Source of the DNA: Porogramme epimiltina
Lineage: Eukaryota; Basidiomycota; Agaricomycetes; Polyporales; Polyporaceae
Assembly (NCBI GenBank): GCA_900155495.1
Contig: FTLJ01000792.1
Location: 28,284 to 92,283 of the forward strand
Reading direction: 5' to 3'
Length of the DNA: 64,000 nucleotides
Part shown: positions 46,866 through 58,006 of the stretch, one piece after another
How positions within the stretch are numbered: the stretch's first letter is position 1
Layout of the letters: each line of letters opens with the position of its first letter
Position numbers and translations under genes: made by a program
The notes under the pieces: model-generated
What the model saw: only the letters and a program-made list of their open reading frames with translations
Told to the model about the DNA's origin: nothing
The model's database searches: none

Positions 46866-47876
46866 TCAACAGTTGCATGGCTCATTCTGGCCCTGACCCA
46901 CTGCCTGCTTGTTCAAGTCAACACCTGTTCTACCCGGCGCACCAGGACGAGTGCCGCTACGCGCAGACGGTGGTGCGGTTAGCGGTAACTTCTTAGCTGT
47001 AAAATGATAGTATTGAGCATCCACAGGGGAAAACATGACCGCGGTACACATACCGATGGAAGTAAAGATGTCTGATACGCCCTCCCCTGACTTGGCACTC
47101 GTCTCGCCCCACATGAGGCCCTCCTCCTCGGCATACTTCTTGGCTTCTTCCTGAGACACCTGGCGTCGCGCTGCTAGGTCGAGCTTGTTGCCGCAGAGTG
47201 CAATGACGATGTTGGGGTCGGCTTGTCGCTGGAGTTCCCGGATCCATGACTTGGCCTTCTCGAGCGACGTGGATTGGGTGATGTCGTATACAACGACAGC
47301 ACAGTTGGCATTGCGGTAGTACATGGGAGCCTTCGGGTATACCAGAATTAGGATACGTGCGTGATGCGGTTGAAGCGAGGACGTACGAGAGACTGCAAGC
47401 CGTTAGGTCAGCATGACATTGCTGCGACTGAGTTTGGGTATACGTACCTTATAGCGCTCCTGGCCAGCGGTGTCCCTTCCCCACAGTTCAATACGCTCAT
47501 CTATGTTACTAGACTCTGTAAGCTCACCATATCTCAAACTTGACGGTCGTCTGGTCCTCAAGAGTGACCGTCTGGGTAAGGAAGGCAGCTAGACGGAATG
47601 CTTAGACGACACGTACGATAAGATGGAAGTGGCTACATACCTCCGATTGTGCTCTCCCGGTAGTCATCAAACTGGTCCTTTACGAAACGCAACACTAGAC
47701 TGTACGGCGCAAGGGGCCTCAGCAGGCCGAAGAGGGCGAGACAGAAGTGGCAATGGGATACCTGGACTTCCCCACAGCGGATTCGCCTGAGAAAAGAGGC
47801 TTAAGAAGCCGAGACAGCGGCAGGAGAGAGCGCACTAACCGAGAAGGACGAGCTTGAACTGGAACTGCTTGGACAT
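46866..47876 (-). CDS. Rab5-family GTPase (Vps21/Ypt5 type)
   Basis: Rab5 proteins direct early-endosome fusion with CORVET and PI3-kinase effectors. The protein starts MSKQFQFKLVLLG at 47876, then ESAVGKSS (P-loop) and LVLRFVKDQFDDYRESTIGA. AFLTQTVTL follows, where IGAAFLTQ is the Rab5-specific effector region. [32 protein letters not shown] and ETSAKSGEGV complete the G domain. The tail is Pro/Arg-rich and ends NEPCNC at TGA (46866-46868), a CxC geranylgeranylation motif. About seven exons separated by introns of about 50-60 nt are needed. The effector region and CxC end support Rab5 rather than other Rabs; which fungal paralogue it is cannot be decided. Confidence 0.93.
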
Positions 47877-48396
47877 GGTGGCAGGGCAGGGAAGGAGGAT
47901 ATGGGAGCGGTAGGAGTGCAGTGGGGCTGGTATCGAGCGCAGCTGAGCCGCTGAAGCGTGCGCAGGAGTCGGGCGGGCGCCTGACCCGCCCCGTTCTGAC
48001 GCCAACGAGGCTCTGGGCCGGCGCCGGGTCGGCCCTCGTGAGGCGCCCGCCCTTGCTCTTTCCCACGGCCTCGTCAAGGGGTCGTTTCCACCACCCGACA
48101 AAAATTGATCTTCGCCCTTTCTCTCCGACTCCCATCTCCAGCCAGCTCAATCGCCGTTTTGTCCTTTTCTCATCCGCTTGCCCCTTGAGTTGCACTCGGC
48201 TCACCTGCGACACCTCCGCCAGCGGCACGCAGCTCTTTTCCACTTGAACGCGACTCGATTCTGCTGTAAAAACACCTCAGTCACCAGCTCAACATCTCCG
48301 TACCCCGCGCTCCGCCCGCCACGTCACTGAGCGCGTTCCGATACGCACCGCATCGCGAGTTAGAAGAGTCTCTTCAAAGCACGAGCATCTGAGAAC
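47877..48396. other. Divergent promoter region between Rab5 and the RRM protein
   Basis: A 520-nt spacer between two divergent starts. It is GC-rich near Rab5 and CT-rich towards 48100-48350. No TATA box is obvious. The frames seen here are not convincing. Confidence 0.45.
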
Positions 48397-51261
48397 ATGA
48401 ATCGACACCACCCGTACGGCGCGCCCTATTCAGAAGGCGGCGGGCCCAGGAGGGGAGGCGGTCCTCCCGGCAGCTACGGCCCAGGGCCTGACAGAACCCA
48501 TCATTATGATAGGGGCGGAGCCCCAAGGGGAAGAGGTTTTGGTCGTGGCCGTGGCCGCGGAGGCGGCGGGGGTGGCCAGGGTCATTACGGCGGTGGGGGT
48601 AGTGGCTACAGGAATGTCGGCCCGTATGACCAGGGTCCCCCGCAAGGCGACATGGGAGGTTACAACTACGAGCCCGGCCCGCCTCCACCTGGGCCATACT
48701 ACCACCAGAACGGCAACTACAACGCTCCAGGTCCCGGGCAGTACAATTCAGATCCCTCTGGCGGCTATAGCCAGGGGTACGGTTATGAAGGTGCGCTTGA
48801 GAGTCCAGTCTGAGTCTTTTGAGATTTTATGCGCCACGCAAGCGGTTGTGGGAACGCATCAGCGTCCTTAGAGTTGGGATTTCTGAGGTTGTTCAGTAAT
48901 GCTAGCCGTCATTGAGCTCGTTCGCGAACTTACCGGCGTAAGCTCAGCCCTGGAGACCCTGACTTCAACCGCTTTTCGGCTTCAACGTGGCTCCTGCCTT
49001 CAATACTCAGTAGCCTTGTGATTTCGATTGCCGGCTGTGCGAGTTGAGGATCGTCTTCTGAGCGCCCTCGTGTTTGAGAACGGCTTCTTTTAACACGTTT
49101 CCACCGCCGTTCTCCGTGCTGTCTCCTTGGTTTTGACACCTCGTTCTCACGTTGATTAATCGTTTCGGTAGATGGTCCCGGTCAGCACTACAATCAGGGA
49201 GGTGGCGGGGGCGGTGGTGGATATAATCATCGGTTCCAGAAACGCCCTCAGCGCCGTGACCGGGACGACAAGGTTCACGATTCGATCATCGAGGAACGCA
49301 TCCAGCGAGAGCGGCCGTGCCGTACCCTTTTTATACGTAACATTAAGGCAAGTCTATCTATCCCCCACACGGACGCCATGTCAACCCGCCGTGTACTTAT
49401 CATGCGTTGTAATTCTAGTACGAGACGAGCAGCGAAGATGTAAGACGGCTCTTCGAGGAGCATGGGGAAATCAAAACGTTCTTTGACTTAATTGCTAACC
49501 GCGGCATGGTCTTCGTTACATATGTAAGTGAGGTCGTTACCGGAGTCTAGATTGACGTGGCTTAAATCGCCATCAGTTCGATCTCCGTGCCGCCGAAAGG
49601 GCTAGAGACCGATTGCAGGGCTCAGAGATCAGTGGTCGCCCAGTGCGTTGATTTTTCGAGAGTATAGAAGATGCCATTCTCAACCTAAGGGCAGATTGAT
49701 GTGCACTACTCTTTACCCCGTGACGACAACGGTCGAGGTGCAGATAAATCGAGAGATCAGGCAAGTAATGAACATATCGGGTCAGAATGTCTGCTCATCG
49801 CGCGATACAGGAGCTGCAGGGGAACTTGCTAGTCACCTTCCACAGCTCCCCAACAAATCAGCCCATCGACGAAGGAGAGTTGCGCCGCAAATTTCAACAG
49901 TTCGGCGATGTGAAATCCGTGAGACCAGCTAACGACCGCCCAGAGTAAGTGCCACAGTAAAAGCGTCAGCGAAATTGTCATTTAGTATTATTTTAGTCAA
50001 CGATACGTCGAATTCTTCGATACACGGGTCAGTGTACCAAGCTGTATGGTCAAATCTGTTACTGAACTTTATCTCAGGCATGCGAAGAGGCACACGACCG
50101 CCTTCGGCATCAGGGACTCCAAGATGGAGTGATGGAAATTGTTTTCGCTTCCCCCGGGGATGATCCCCGTGCTGCCTCCCCTCGGTACGCCTTATAGTAT
50201 TGTGACTGCCCCTCACTAAACTAACATATCAATCAGCCGGGACGGTGGTGGTCCAGGTCCCGGTCCCAGTGCAGGCCAAGGCTACGACCGCCAAAACGAA
50301 TGGCAAGAACCTCACCACAACCGCGGGCGCCGCGGCGGCCGTGGTGGTAGAGGAAGAGGAAGAGGTTATAGTGGCGGTGGCGGTGGAGGTGGAGGCGGAG
50401 GTGGAGGCGGAGGTGGAGGTGCTGGCGGGGGTGGAAGCGGAGGCGGAGGTCATGACTGGGACGATCGCCGGAATGCTCGCGACAACAATCGACCCTTCGA
50501 GGACGAGTTTGGCCGCGTGCAGCGTGGCGACGATTACAGTCAAGGTGGCCCAGTCCCCTACGGAGCTCCCGGCCCATCAGGTCCAGGAGGATATGGCCCA
50601 CCTGGAGGCTATAACCAGCCTCCTCCACCTGCTGAGGTACGTACTCTTATGCTAGCTATTCGCTGTGATCCCGGCTCACACAGCGCTACAGGCTGCAGAT
50701 GAACGCGAGCGTCTCGAGCAGGCGAAGAAGGTCCAACAACTGCTTGCAGCATTGAAACAACCTGGAGGCGCTGGTGCACCACCCCCGCCGCCACCCGCGC
50801 CAGCGCCTGCCCCCCCAGTCTCGCAAATGCCACCTGCGCCTCCCCCGAACGCACTTCCGTATTACTCTCAGCCACCTATGCCTCCTCAGGCGCAGCCGTT
50901 TACTCCACCTGCACCCTCCTCGTCCGTGCCCCCTTCAAGCGCATATCCCTCTCCTCCCTCCACCTCTGGATCAATGCCGCCGCCGCCCCTCCCGGGTCTT
51001 CCCGCTAACATCCTTGCTCTACTCCACCAACAAGCGGCACAATCTTCGCCGCCCCCGCAGCCCGGACCCCCTGCCTTGCCGCCTTACAGCATGCCTCCTC
51101 CTTCCGCAATGATTGGAGCTCAACCACCTCCACCGATGCCGGGAGCGCCGCCAAATGGTGGCCAACCCGGATACCAGCAGCTAATGGCCTACTTGGTACG
51201 TGACCCCCCAAAGTCATCAATGAGCTATGCTCACTATATACGACAGTCTCAGAAACGATGA
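48397..51261 (+). CDS. Mei2-like RNA-binding protein with two RRMs, Gly-rich and Pro-rich regions
   Basis: Exon 1 (48397-48790) encodes a Gly/Arg/Tyr/Pro-rich start with RGG-like boxes (RGRGFGRGRGRGGGGGG). A 381-nt intron follows, then RRM1: RTLFIRNIKYETSSEDVRRL, FEEHGEIKTFFDLIANRGMV and FVTYFDLRAAERARDRLQGS. Its form (FIRNI, RGMVFVTYFDLRAA, IDVHYSLPRDD) resembles RRM1 of Mei2-like proteins. RRM2 begins GNLLVTFHSSPNQPIDEGEL and continues FQQFGDVKSVRPA and RYVEFFDTRACEEAHDRL. A poly-Gly tract, a helix (ADERERLEQAKKVQQLLAAL) and a long Pro-rich tail follow. The last intron 51196-51246 is 51 nt and in frame, giving MAYLSQKR at TGA 51259-51261. The third RRM of true Mei2 proteins is not seen. About 650 residues. 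A role in mRNA regulation or meiosis is inferred from the family only. Confidence 0.82.
50371..50450 (+). repeat. GGN-rich microsatellite encoding a poly-glycine tract
   Basis: Some 80 nt of GGT/GGC/GGA triplets encode an almost pure glycine run with rare Ala and Ser inside the Mei2-like protein. It is unstable-looking and likely variable in length. Confidence 0.8.
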
Positions 51262-52079
51262 GATATTTGCTCTCTTACCGTATCGCTCTGCTTCGTCATT
51301 TTCAGTGAACTTTACGTTACGGGAGATGTTATCCAGTCGACTTAATACGCTCAGCTTGGAGCAAGGCCCTGAATCGATTGCGAATAGCATACCGTACATT
51401 GTGTCTCCACATCGAGGCCCTCCGCACCCCCAGACAGATCCACACTACGATAGATGGGGTTGCTGAGAGGCCCTACCTATGGCCTTGTGGTGAAGCTAGT
51501 CTAAAGGCGCTAATCCGTATTCACTTTCGTTAACAAAACGTCTCAGTGCTTCTCGTTAATAGCAGAGGTTGGGGAGGTCGATGTGTCTTGTTGCCGAGGC
51601 TAGGGGGGTTGGCGAGCTGCTACTACTTGGCCAGTTTGATGGTCAGCGTCACGCATACCAGCGGAAAGGGGAGGGCGCGGATGCTGGGTGCATCATCTTC
51701 AAAAAATCGCGCGCATCGCAATGGCGAGCGTAATGAAATGTGTTCGAACATATGGTATATTTTTGGTCACTTAAAAAGGCATATTCCTACTATAGATGGC
51801 GTCATTTGACGGGCTACAACCCCGGTGACTGAGGGGAGTGGCTTTCCTTTCACCTCTTCAAGTTCCCTCTCGGACGGGGGCGCCGTGAAATAGTTACTTC
51901 CCTCTGTCACGATCCTTCTATGCCCGCGAAAGGCCTATCGGGCGTGTTCGCTATCTCTTACCTGTACGCCCATCGTGCCGTCGCCACTCGGCATCTCTGA
52001 TTTTCCTGGCCGCTCCTCTGATCCGCAACCTCCTCAATAGGGTGCGACCACCTCTCAGGACGAACAACGCGGACACATC
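51262..52079. other. Intergenic: 3' end of RRM gene and kinase promoter
   Basis: An 818-nt spacer between same-strand genes. The first 250 nt continue as AT-rich 3' sequence. A CT-rich, TATA-less leader precedes the kinase ATG. No convincing ORF or RNA gene was seen. Confidence 0.45.
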
Positions 52080-54531
52080 ATGGAGACGATGAAGGACGAG
52101 GTCGTTACATGCTTACCAGATGCCTGGATGGAGACTTACATTCCTACTGTAACCTCCTGGTCTCCCAACTTCGTCAACTCTATTTTGGACTCTCTTCGCA
52201 CCAGAAAAATCTTCGACAACGAAGGCTGGGCTCCTATTCTTAACGCTATCCGGGACGGGGATGATGAGGATGCGACGTTCTCCCGCCTCAAGGATATATC
52301 GAAAGCAATCGCCGACACTGTGATCTACGACTTTCAGTACCTGGAAAACCAGCGTCTCTGGACTATTGCGGCTTGTTCTCATGAAAAGATCCAGTTCGAA
52401 GACCCCGAGTACCTGTTCGCACCTAATTCCCAGGCCTTCCGGCGTGGGGACGAGGTTCCCTTCCGCAAGATTCTGCGTCGGCAACCTCACAAGTCAATTC
52501 GCCTCACAGATCAGTGTCTGCAAACAGACCGATATGAATGCCAACATCCGTCCGACGAAACCTCACATGTGGCAGTAATCGGAGAGTTCAAGCTCGAGAA
52601 TACATCTAGAGATAGAAAACACGTAAATGTCGCTTTCTTAACTAATAAATGTCCGCTTGACCAGTGCAACTAATGCAGAATGAGTACAAGATGGCAAAAA
52701 CGGCGACAGAACTCCTCTACAATGACCCCTCACGACGTTTTGTCGCAGGGATGACTATTGAAGATGACATTCTACGCCTCTGGCAGTTTTCCCGCTCCCA
52801 CATTTCCGTCTCCACAAGCATAGACATTCACCAGGTAGGAAATGAGTACATCCACACTTGCGCATCGATCTCATAACTCACTATTGGCAATAGAAACCGG
52901 GATACCTCGTGGAGTTCTTTCTCTACGCTATCTTTGGAACTGCAGATGAGCTTGGCTTTGACTCTACTGTTGAACCCGTATACCGGATCACTTCTGACAA
53001 GAAGGTCAAATGCGACTACCGTTACAGAGTGAAGAACCAAGCCACGGGAGACGATGAGGTGTTCCAAACGATCGGCAGCCCCATCACCGAGGATAAAGCG
53101 TATGAAATAGTGTCTCAAGCGACCCGTGTATGGTTGGTGCGAAAGGTGATCTCGGATGACGGGGAGACTCTAGTTCTGAGTGAGGAGACTCGTATCCTCA
53201 AGGATGGATGGCTTTACGAGGACGCCCGTTTGGAAAAGGACATCCAGGACGACATCTTTGAGCGGATCTCCAAGAACATGGGAGAAGCTGCTGCAGAACA
53301 TGCTCGCCAGTACTTCCTCACCATTCTTCACGACAGCGTCGTCACCTCTGGTGAAGGCAAGGACGACATCACGCCCGTCTGCAAGCCTAAGGATCAACGT
53401 CCTGTAGGGCAGGTCGACATCGTCTCGGAGACCACGTCCCAAGAAGCTCCTTCTAGTAGACATATTCCTCGTAGGCATGGCGCCCGCAAGCATGTGCGGA
53501 CCGTTTTCAAGGAGCACTGCAAAAACGTTTTCGAACTTACGGATTTCGGGAGCTTCATTAAATGCCTTATCGGTTGCACAAATGGTATGTTCACCGACTA
53601 AATTTTCTTAGTCCAACGTCTCACATACAGCAGCCCTCAACTACATGCGGATTGCTGGTTACGTACACCGAGACGTGAGCGTTGGCAACTGCCTGTTTTA
53701 CGAGGGATCTGGCAAACTGGCCGACTTGGAACATTCGAAGCTCTATGAGGACATTTCAGTATATGAACCTAAGATCGTGGGTCCATTGTCTCCGCTCGCG
53801 TGGATATCCAAGTACTGAACTTTTGCCAGGGCACTCCCGACTTCATGGCCGCCGAGTACCAATTGAAGGAATTCGCCTTCTTCGGGGCCCTGGCCACCAA
53901 CATCAACATACCGGAGGAAATCAGATACGATGGTCAAACTTGGTTCACCGTCCACCCCCTACACGACCTGGAATCACTCTTCTGGATTTATCTGTGGTTC
54001 ATCTATTTCCGACTGCTTAGCCAGACTATCGAAACAGCATCCGGCGCTACTTTGAAGCATCTGCAACAATCACGGCGCACGATCAGGGACCGGGCGAAAC
54101 AGTTCTTCTTCTGCACGATTCACGGCACTCAGAGGCGCACTCTCATGGTTGTTTGCTCCACCAGTACGATAGGCGCGGAGGTGTTTAGATTTCAGCCGTT
54201 CTATACCGACTGCCCCAAACTCCTCGACCCGCTCTTATTCATCAAGGAGCTCAGCAAGGAGTACCTTCGCATCCAGACCCTGGGTCCGCTGAAGAACGGC
54301 AACACTTGGCAGATTCCACTCGCACGCTTTTCCGAGGACACATTGTATCGGACTCTCGAGAACATCTTGGTGGACACACTCGGTGCTATGGGCTCTGAGG
54401 CCTTTCCTGTGCAAGACGCCGATGCTATTCTGAAGGTAAAGGACGCCAGCACTACAGCTGAGGTTGTGGGCGAGCACAAGGGAGATGCCCTGCCGAAGGA
54501 TGCCCTTTCTGCCCTCCAGCTTCATGACTGA
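52080..54531 (+). CDS. FunK1-type fungal-specific protein kinase
   Basis: FunK1 kinases are a divergent protein-kinase family expanded in Agaricomycetes, with no well-defined substrates. The start METMKDEVVTCLPDAWMETY opens a long N-terminal region. Introns at 52623-52677 and near 52836-52892 join cleanly. The catalytic part includes RVWLVRK, FKEHCKNVFELTDFGSFIKC, ALNYMRIAGYVHRDVSVGNC (HRD loop with catalytic Asp and following Asn) and LADLEHSK, where DLE replaces the usual DFG. Then come GTPDFMAAEY in place of an APE-type segment, and HPLHDLESLFWIYLWFIYF, a FunK1 hallmark. It ends LSALQLHD at TGA 54529-54531. About 740 residues. HRD Asp and Asn are present, so activity is possible despite the altered DFG. 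Confidence 0.9.
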
Positions 54532-54985
54532 AACGCGAACGACATGTCAAATCACCGATAGAAGACCAAGCTTAGGAGAAGGGGCAGGGGGATCCCGGAG
54601 GAGCCCTTTAGAAGGCGAATGAGGTCAGCACTCCGTTAAGCCCGCATCTCGTCATGTTACACCGAGCTCGCGATTCTGTGGTCTAAATCATCGAGACTTC
54701 GGCAAGTTTCAACATAATGCCCACGGACTAGGTACTATTTCTGATGAACCCGACGAGACAACTTCTTGTTCTTCACCAAATTTTGTCGTTGAAGTAATAT
54801 GTAGAATAGATTCTGTTAATAGACGTGAATGTCCCACTTCCCAACTCTGGAGCCAGGGTGACCTGCATAATGATCCGTATATATACAATACAGTATATCA
54901 CTGCCCCAATGGCAGCGACCACGCAGGCGCCCGTGGGTTAGCCAGGCCACCATAACGCCCCTGCAGTCCTTTGGTCGCTCTCAGT
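54532..54985. other. Intergenic: promoter of the roadblock protein
   Basis: A 454-nt AT-rich spacer between same-strand genes, with the TATA element listed separately and no convincing ORF. Confidence 0.45.
54879..54886 (+). promoter_or_regulatory. TATA box of the roadblock/LAMTOR2-like gene
   Basis: TATATATA lies 107 nt upstream of ATG 54986 in otherwise featureless sequence, at a typical fungal distance. Confidence 0.5.
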
Positions 54986-55553
54986 ATGCTGAATCTTGCT
55001 AATCTGCGTACCCTCCTGTCCAAAGTCCTCGATTTCCCGACGCTGCACACCGTCGCTTTATTCACCCCCGAAGGCGAACTCATAAGCTATGAGACGAGTC
55101 CATACAAGACGAAGGACCATGTGCGGGTGATCGTGGGCCTAAGCACGGAGATATGGCAGGAAACGAGGGAGCATAATAACGTGGGCATGGTAGACTCGGA
55201 GGTTCGTCCAGCCGTGCTGTCTCAGCATCCAGTCGCGCAACTCATGAGCGGACTGGAGTAGCTAGGGCATCTACTGGTGGTCCCGGTGGAGACACCCAAG
55301 GCTGATGAGAAGGACGCGTATCTGCTGCTTCTTGCGCTGAATTCAGACGCGAGCGTACCCTGGGATGAGCTCGAACTGAAGGTGCGTGCAGACGTATAGT
55401 CGCGTTCTCTCTTTTTAATGACGAGTCTGGCGCTTTTAGGGGAAGGCGTTGGCCGGCCACCTTCAGCGGCCCGCGGCACAACTAACGAAAGTCCTGCCCC
55501 TTCGACGTGTCCCACCGACGAACACACGACGCAATGATGGGACCGCGCGGTGA
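54986..55553 (+). CDS. Small roadblock/LC7-fold protein, LAMTOR2-like
   Basis: LAMTOR2-type proteins scaffold Rag GTPases and TORC1 on the vacuole or lysosome. The frame from ATG 54986 reads MLNLANLRTLLSKVLDFPTL, HTVALFTPEGELISYETSPY, then VIVGLSTEIWQE and NNVGMVDSE, the pattern of a roadblock fold. It then appears to stop at TAG 55259-55261. A canonical intron 55202-55261 (GTTCGT...GTAG, 60 nt, a multiple of three) removes that stop and continues LGHLLVVPVE and AYLLLLALNSDASVPWDEL. A second intron at about 55382-55439 joins GKALAGHLQRPAAQL and the end NDGTAR at TGA 55551-55553. Spliced length is 149 residues, near the family norm. The family call rests on fold pattern and length, so it is less sure than the splicing. 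Confidence 0.72.
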
Positions 55554-56127
55554 CCGCGGCCCCGTATACATTAAAGAAGCTTTAGTGGTACGCACTGGGC
55601 CCTTCCTTTGCCGCGAATGAACTCCTCAACAAGAGCTAGAACCGGCCACACCGTTGTCGCGCAGCTTCTCAATCCCATACCTCCATCGTCCAGGCTGGAG
55701 ACAATCCTTGCGGGCGCCGTGAACAGCACGGCGTGTGAGCGAACAGTGGAGGACGGCTGCTGCGCAAACTGAGCTGTCCCACATGCCAAATGAACCCGCC
55801 GCCACCGCTTGATAGCTCGCTCCTGGGTGTTTGCACGTTGGGTCTGCGTAGTTTCAAGGAGTAGACAGAACTATATAATACGATGTCGTAGGAGGTAGCA
55901 ACGAGCATAGGACAGCGTGAGACGGATGAATGAGTAAGGGAGGGAGAGTTCTGAAAAACAGGGCAGGGACGTCATCGGGGAGCGGGTGTCTGGACGCCGG
56001 ACGCGGTCGAGCGCGCCTACGTATCCGTTTCCTTCGCGTCCCGACCGTCCCTCCCCTGACCAGGCCGCTCTCACCTCCCCGTCCGTTTTCCTCTCCCTCG
56101 CCGCCGCTGGAAGCGTCTCTGCTGGTC
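55554..56127. other. Intergenic: COQ1 promoter
   Basis: A 574-nt spacer between same-strand genes. The longest open frame starts upstream at 55930 in the COQ1 frame, but the better mitochondrial start is 56128. CT-rich sequence near 56050-56110 probably forms the leader. Confidence 0.4.
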
Positions 56128-57714
56128 ATGCGACGATGTGCGGCTGCTCGGGTGCGCCTGCCACCACCTCACCCACCATCCGCGTCGGTCACGCGGGCTC
56201 GGGCGCACAGGAGCTATAGCGTCCACGTCCAGCAGCATAAAAAGACGGCCTCGTCGCAGCCGCAGACGCTACAGGCCAACGACACGTACTTCAATGCCTC
56301 CACCGCGCCCCCACCCCCCGCGCGTCCCGACCCGTACAAGCTCGTCGCGCCCCAGCTGCAACACCTGCGCGAGACCCTCCTCGACCTCCTCGGCTCGTCA
56401 CACCCGTCGCTCACCGAGATAGCAAAGTACTACTTCCTGCACCCGTCAAAACAGCTCCGGCCGCTGCTCGTCCTCCTCTTCGCGCAGGCGACGAACGGGC
56501 TCGGCGCCGGCTGGCAGCTCAAGAAGTGGGCCGCTGAATGCGAGGGCGCGGGTGGACGTGCGGAGGAGCTCGACCGGCCGCTCACGCGTGCGGACGTCCT
56601 CAACGACTGGAACCCCAGCATGCCGGACCACACCGCCTCGTTCCAGAGCGCGTTCTCGCTCCTCCCGCCGCGGCCGCCCCACGAGCCCCCGCAGCCGCCG
56701 CCCGAGCTGCTGCTCCCGTCGCCGTCCGCGCCCGCCTCGTCACTGGCGCCAGCCGTCGCGGCCCCCGGGGTGCTGCTGCCCACGCAGGTGCGGCTCGCGC
56801 AGATCGTGGAGATGATCCACGTCGCGTCCCTCCTGCACGACGACGTCATCGACAAGTCGCCGCTCCGGCGGGGGGCCGCGTCCGCGCCCGCGGCGTTCGG
56901 GAACAAGCTGTCCGTCCTCGCGGGCGACTTCCTGCTCGGCCGGACGAGTGCGGCGCTCTCGCGGCTGGGCGAGAACGAGGTCGTCGAGCTCATTGCGAGC
57001 GTGATTGCGAACCTCGTCGAGGGGGAGATCCTTCAGCTGAAGGCGGTCCACGCGGAGGAGCTGGGCATCGCTGGGCTGGCGCCGTCGGTGGGTAGGGACA
57101 ACTGGAACATATATCTCCAGAAGACCTATCTGAAGACGGCGAGCCTAATGGCCAAGGGCGCACGGGCGGCGGTGGTGTTGGGCGGGTGCAAGGAGGGAGA
57201 GATATGGAAGGAGGTGGCATATGCTTATGGCCGTAATCTTGGTATTGCGTTCCAGGTGAGTATCCTCCCTATCGCTCCTCCATCCCGTCCTGATCTAACG
57301 TGTGCGTGCAGCTTGTGGACGACATTCTCGACTATGAAGCCGGTGACGCTACCCTGGGGAAGCCCGGAGGGGCGGACCTGCAATTGGGTCTTGCTACCGG
57401 ACCCGCACTGTTCGCTTGGGAAGAGCACCCCGAAATGGGCCCCCTGATTAAGCGCAAGTTCGAGCAGCCGGGTGATGTTGAGCTGGTACGTGACAGCCGT
57501 GTATGTGCGCACCGATGGGACGCCGCCTGACATCTCGCTCGGACTGGGACAGGCTCGGGATCTCGTGCGCAGGTCAGCAGGCGTCGAACGGACGCGGGAG
57601 CTTGCGCGGGCCCACGCAGACAAGGCGCGGGAGGTGCTTGGGGTGCTGCCCGACAGCGAGGCGAAGGGGGCACTGGAGGCGTTGACGGAGAGGGTCGTGA
57701 AACGGACTTCCTAA
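56128..57714 (+). CDS. COQ1: Trans-polyprenyl diphosphate synthase for ubiquinone (COQ1)
   Basis: Coq1 builds the isoprenoid tail of coenzyme Q in mitochondria. ATG 56128 gives an Arg-rich presequence (MRRCAAARVRLPPPHPPSAS) with a likely cleavage site at RSY|S near residue 30. Family motifs are YYFLHPSKQLRPLLVLLFAQ, IVEMIHVASLLHDDVIDKSP with the first Asp-rich motif DDVID at about residues 238-242, then FGNKLSVLAGDFLLGRTSAA, EGEILQLK, YLQKTYLKTASLMAKGARAA and GIAFQ. The second Asp-rich motif, LVDDILDYEAG, follows intron 1, and GADLQLGLATGPALFAWEEH comes after it. A second intron near 57486-57551 joins to ARDLVRRSAGVERT. It ends VVKRTS (TAA 57712-57714). About 487 residues. A Pro-rich insert of about 80 residues lies before the first Asp-rich motif. 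Confidence 0.94.
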
Positions 57715-58006
57715 CGCTGACCATCTACATATATCGTACTAATCACATGCAATCTAGACGGCATGCCCCTCCCTCGGTCGAATGTTGTTGTCTCGATTTG
57801 CCTGTCCACATGAGCCTCGCCCTTACCCAACCCCGGCAAGTGACTGTGCCCAGTGTGACGCGGTGCCCGGGGTCTCCCCACGCTTCTATTCGCGCTCAAG
57901 AACGAGAAAACCGGACAGACGGTCATCGTCGCTCTCTCGTTCCTCCCTCCATCTCCCTCTCCGGACTCCCTTCCCTCTTCTTGTAAATTTTCTTGTCCGT
58001 GCAGCA

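Noticed and set aside
55259..55261. In-frame TAG as a nonsense mutation in the LAMTOR2-like gene
   Set aside because: A canonical 60-nt GT-AG intron removes it and the downstream exon keeps family-like sequence.
55930..56127. N-terminal extension of COQ1 from an ATG at 55930
   Set aside because: The start at 56128 directly gives a mitochondrial presequence with a plausible cleavage motif. The extension adds only biased sequence.
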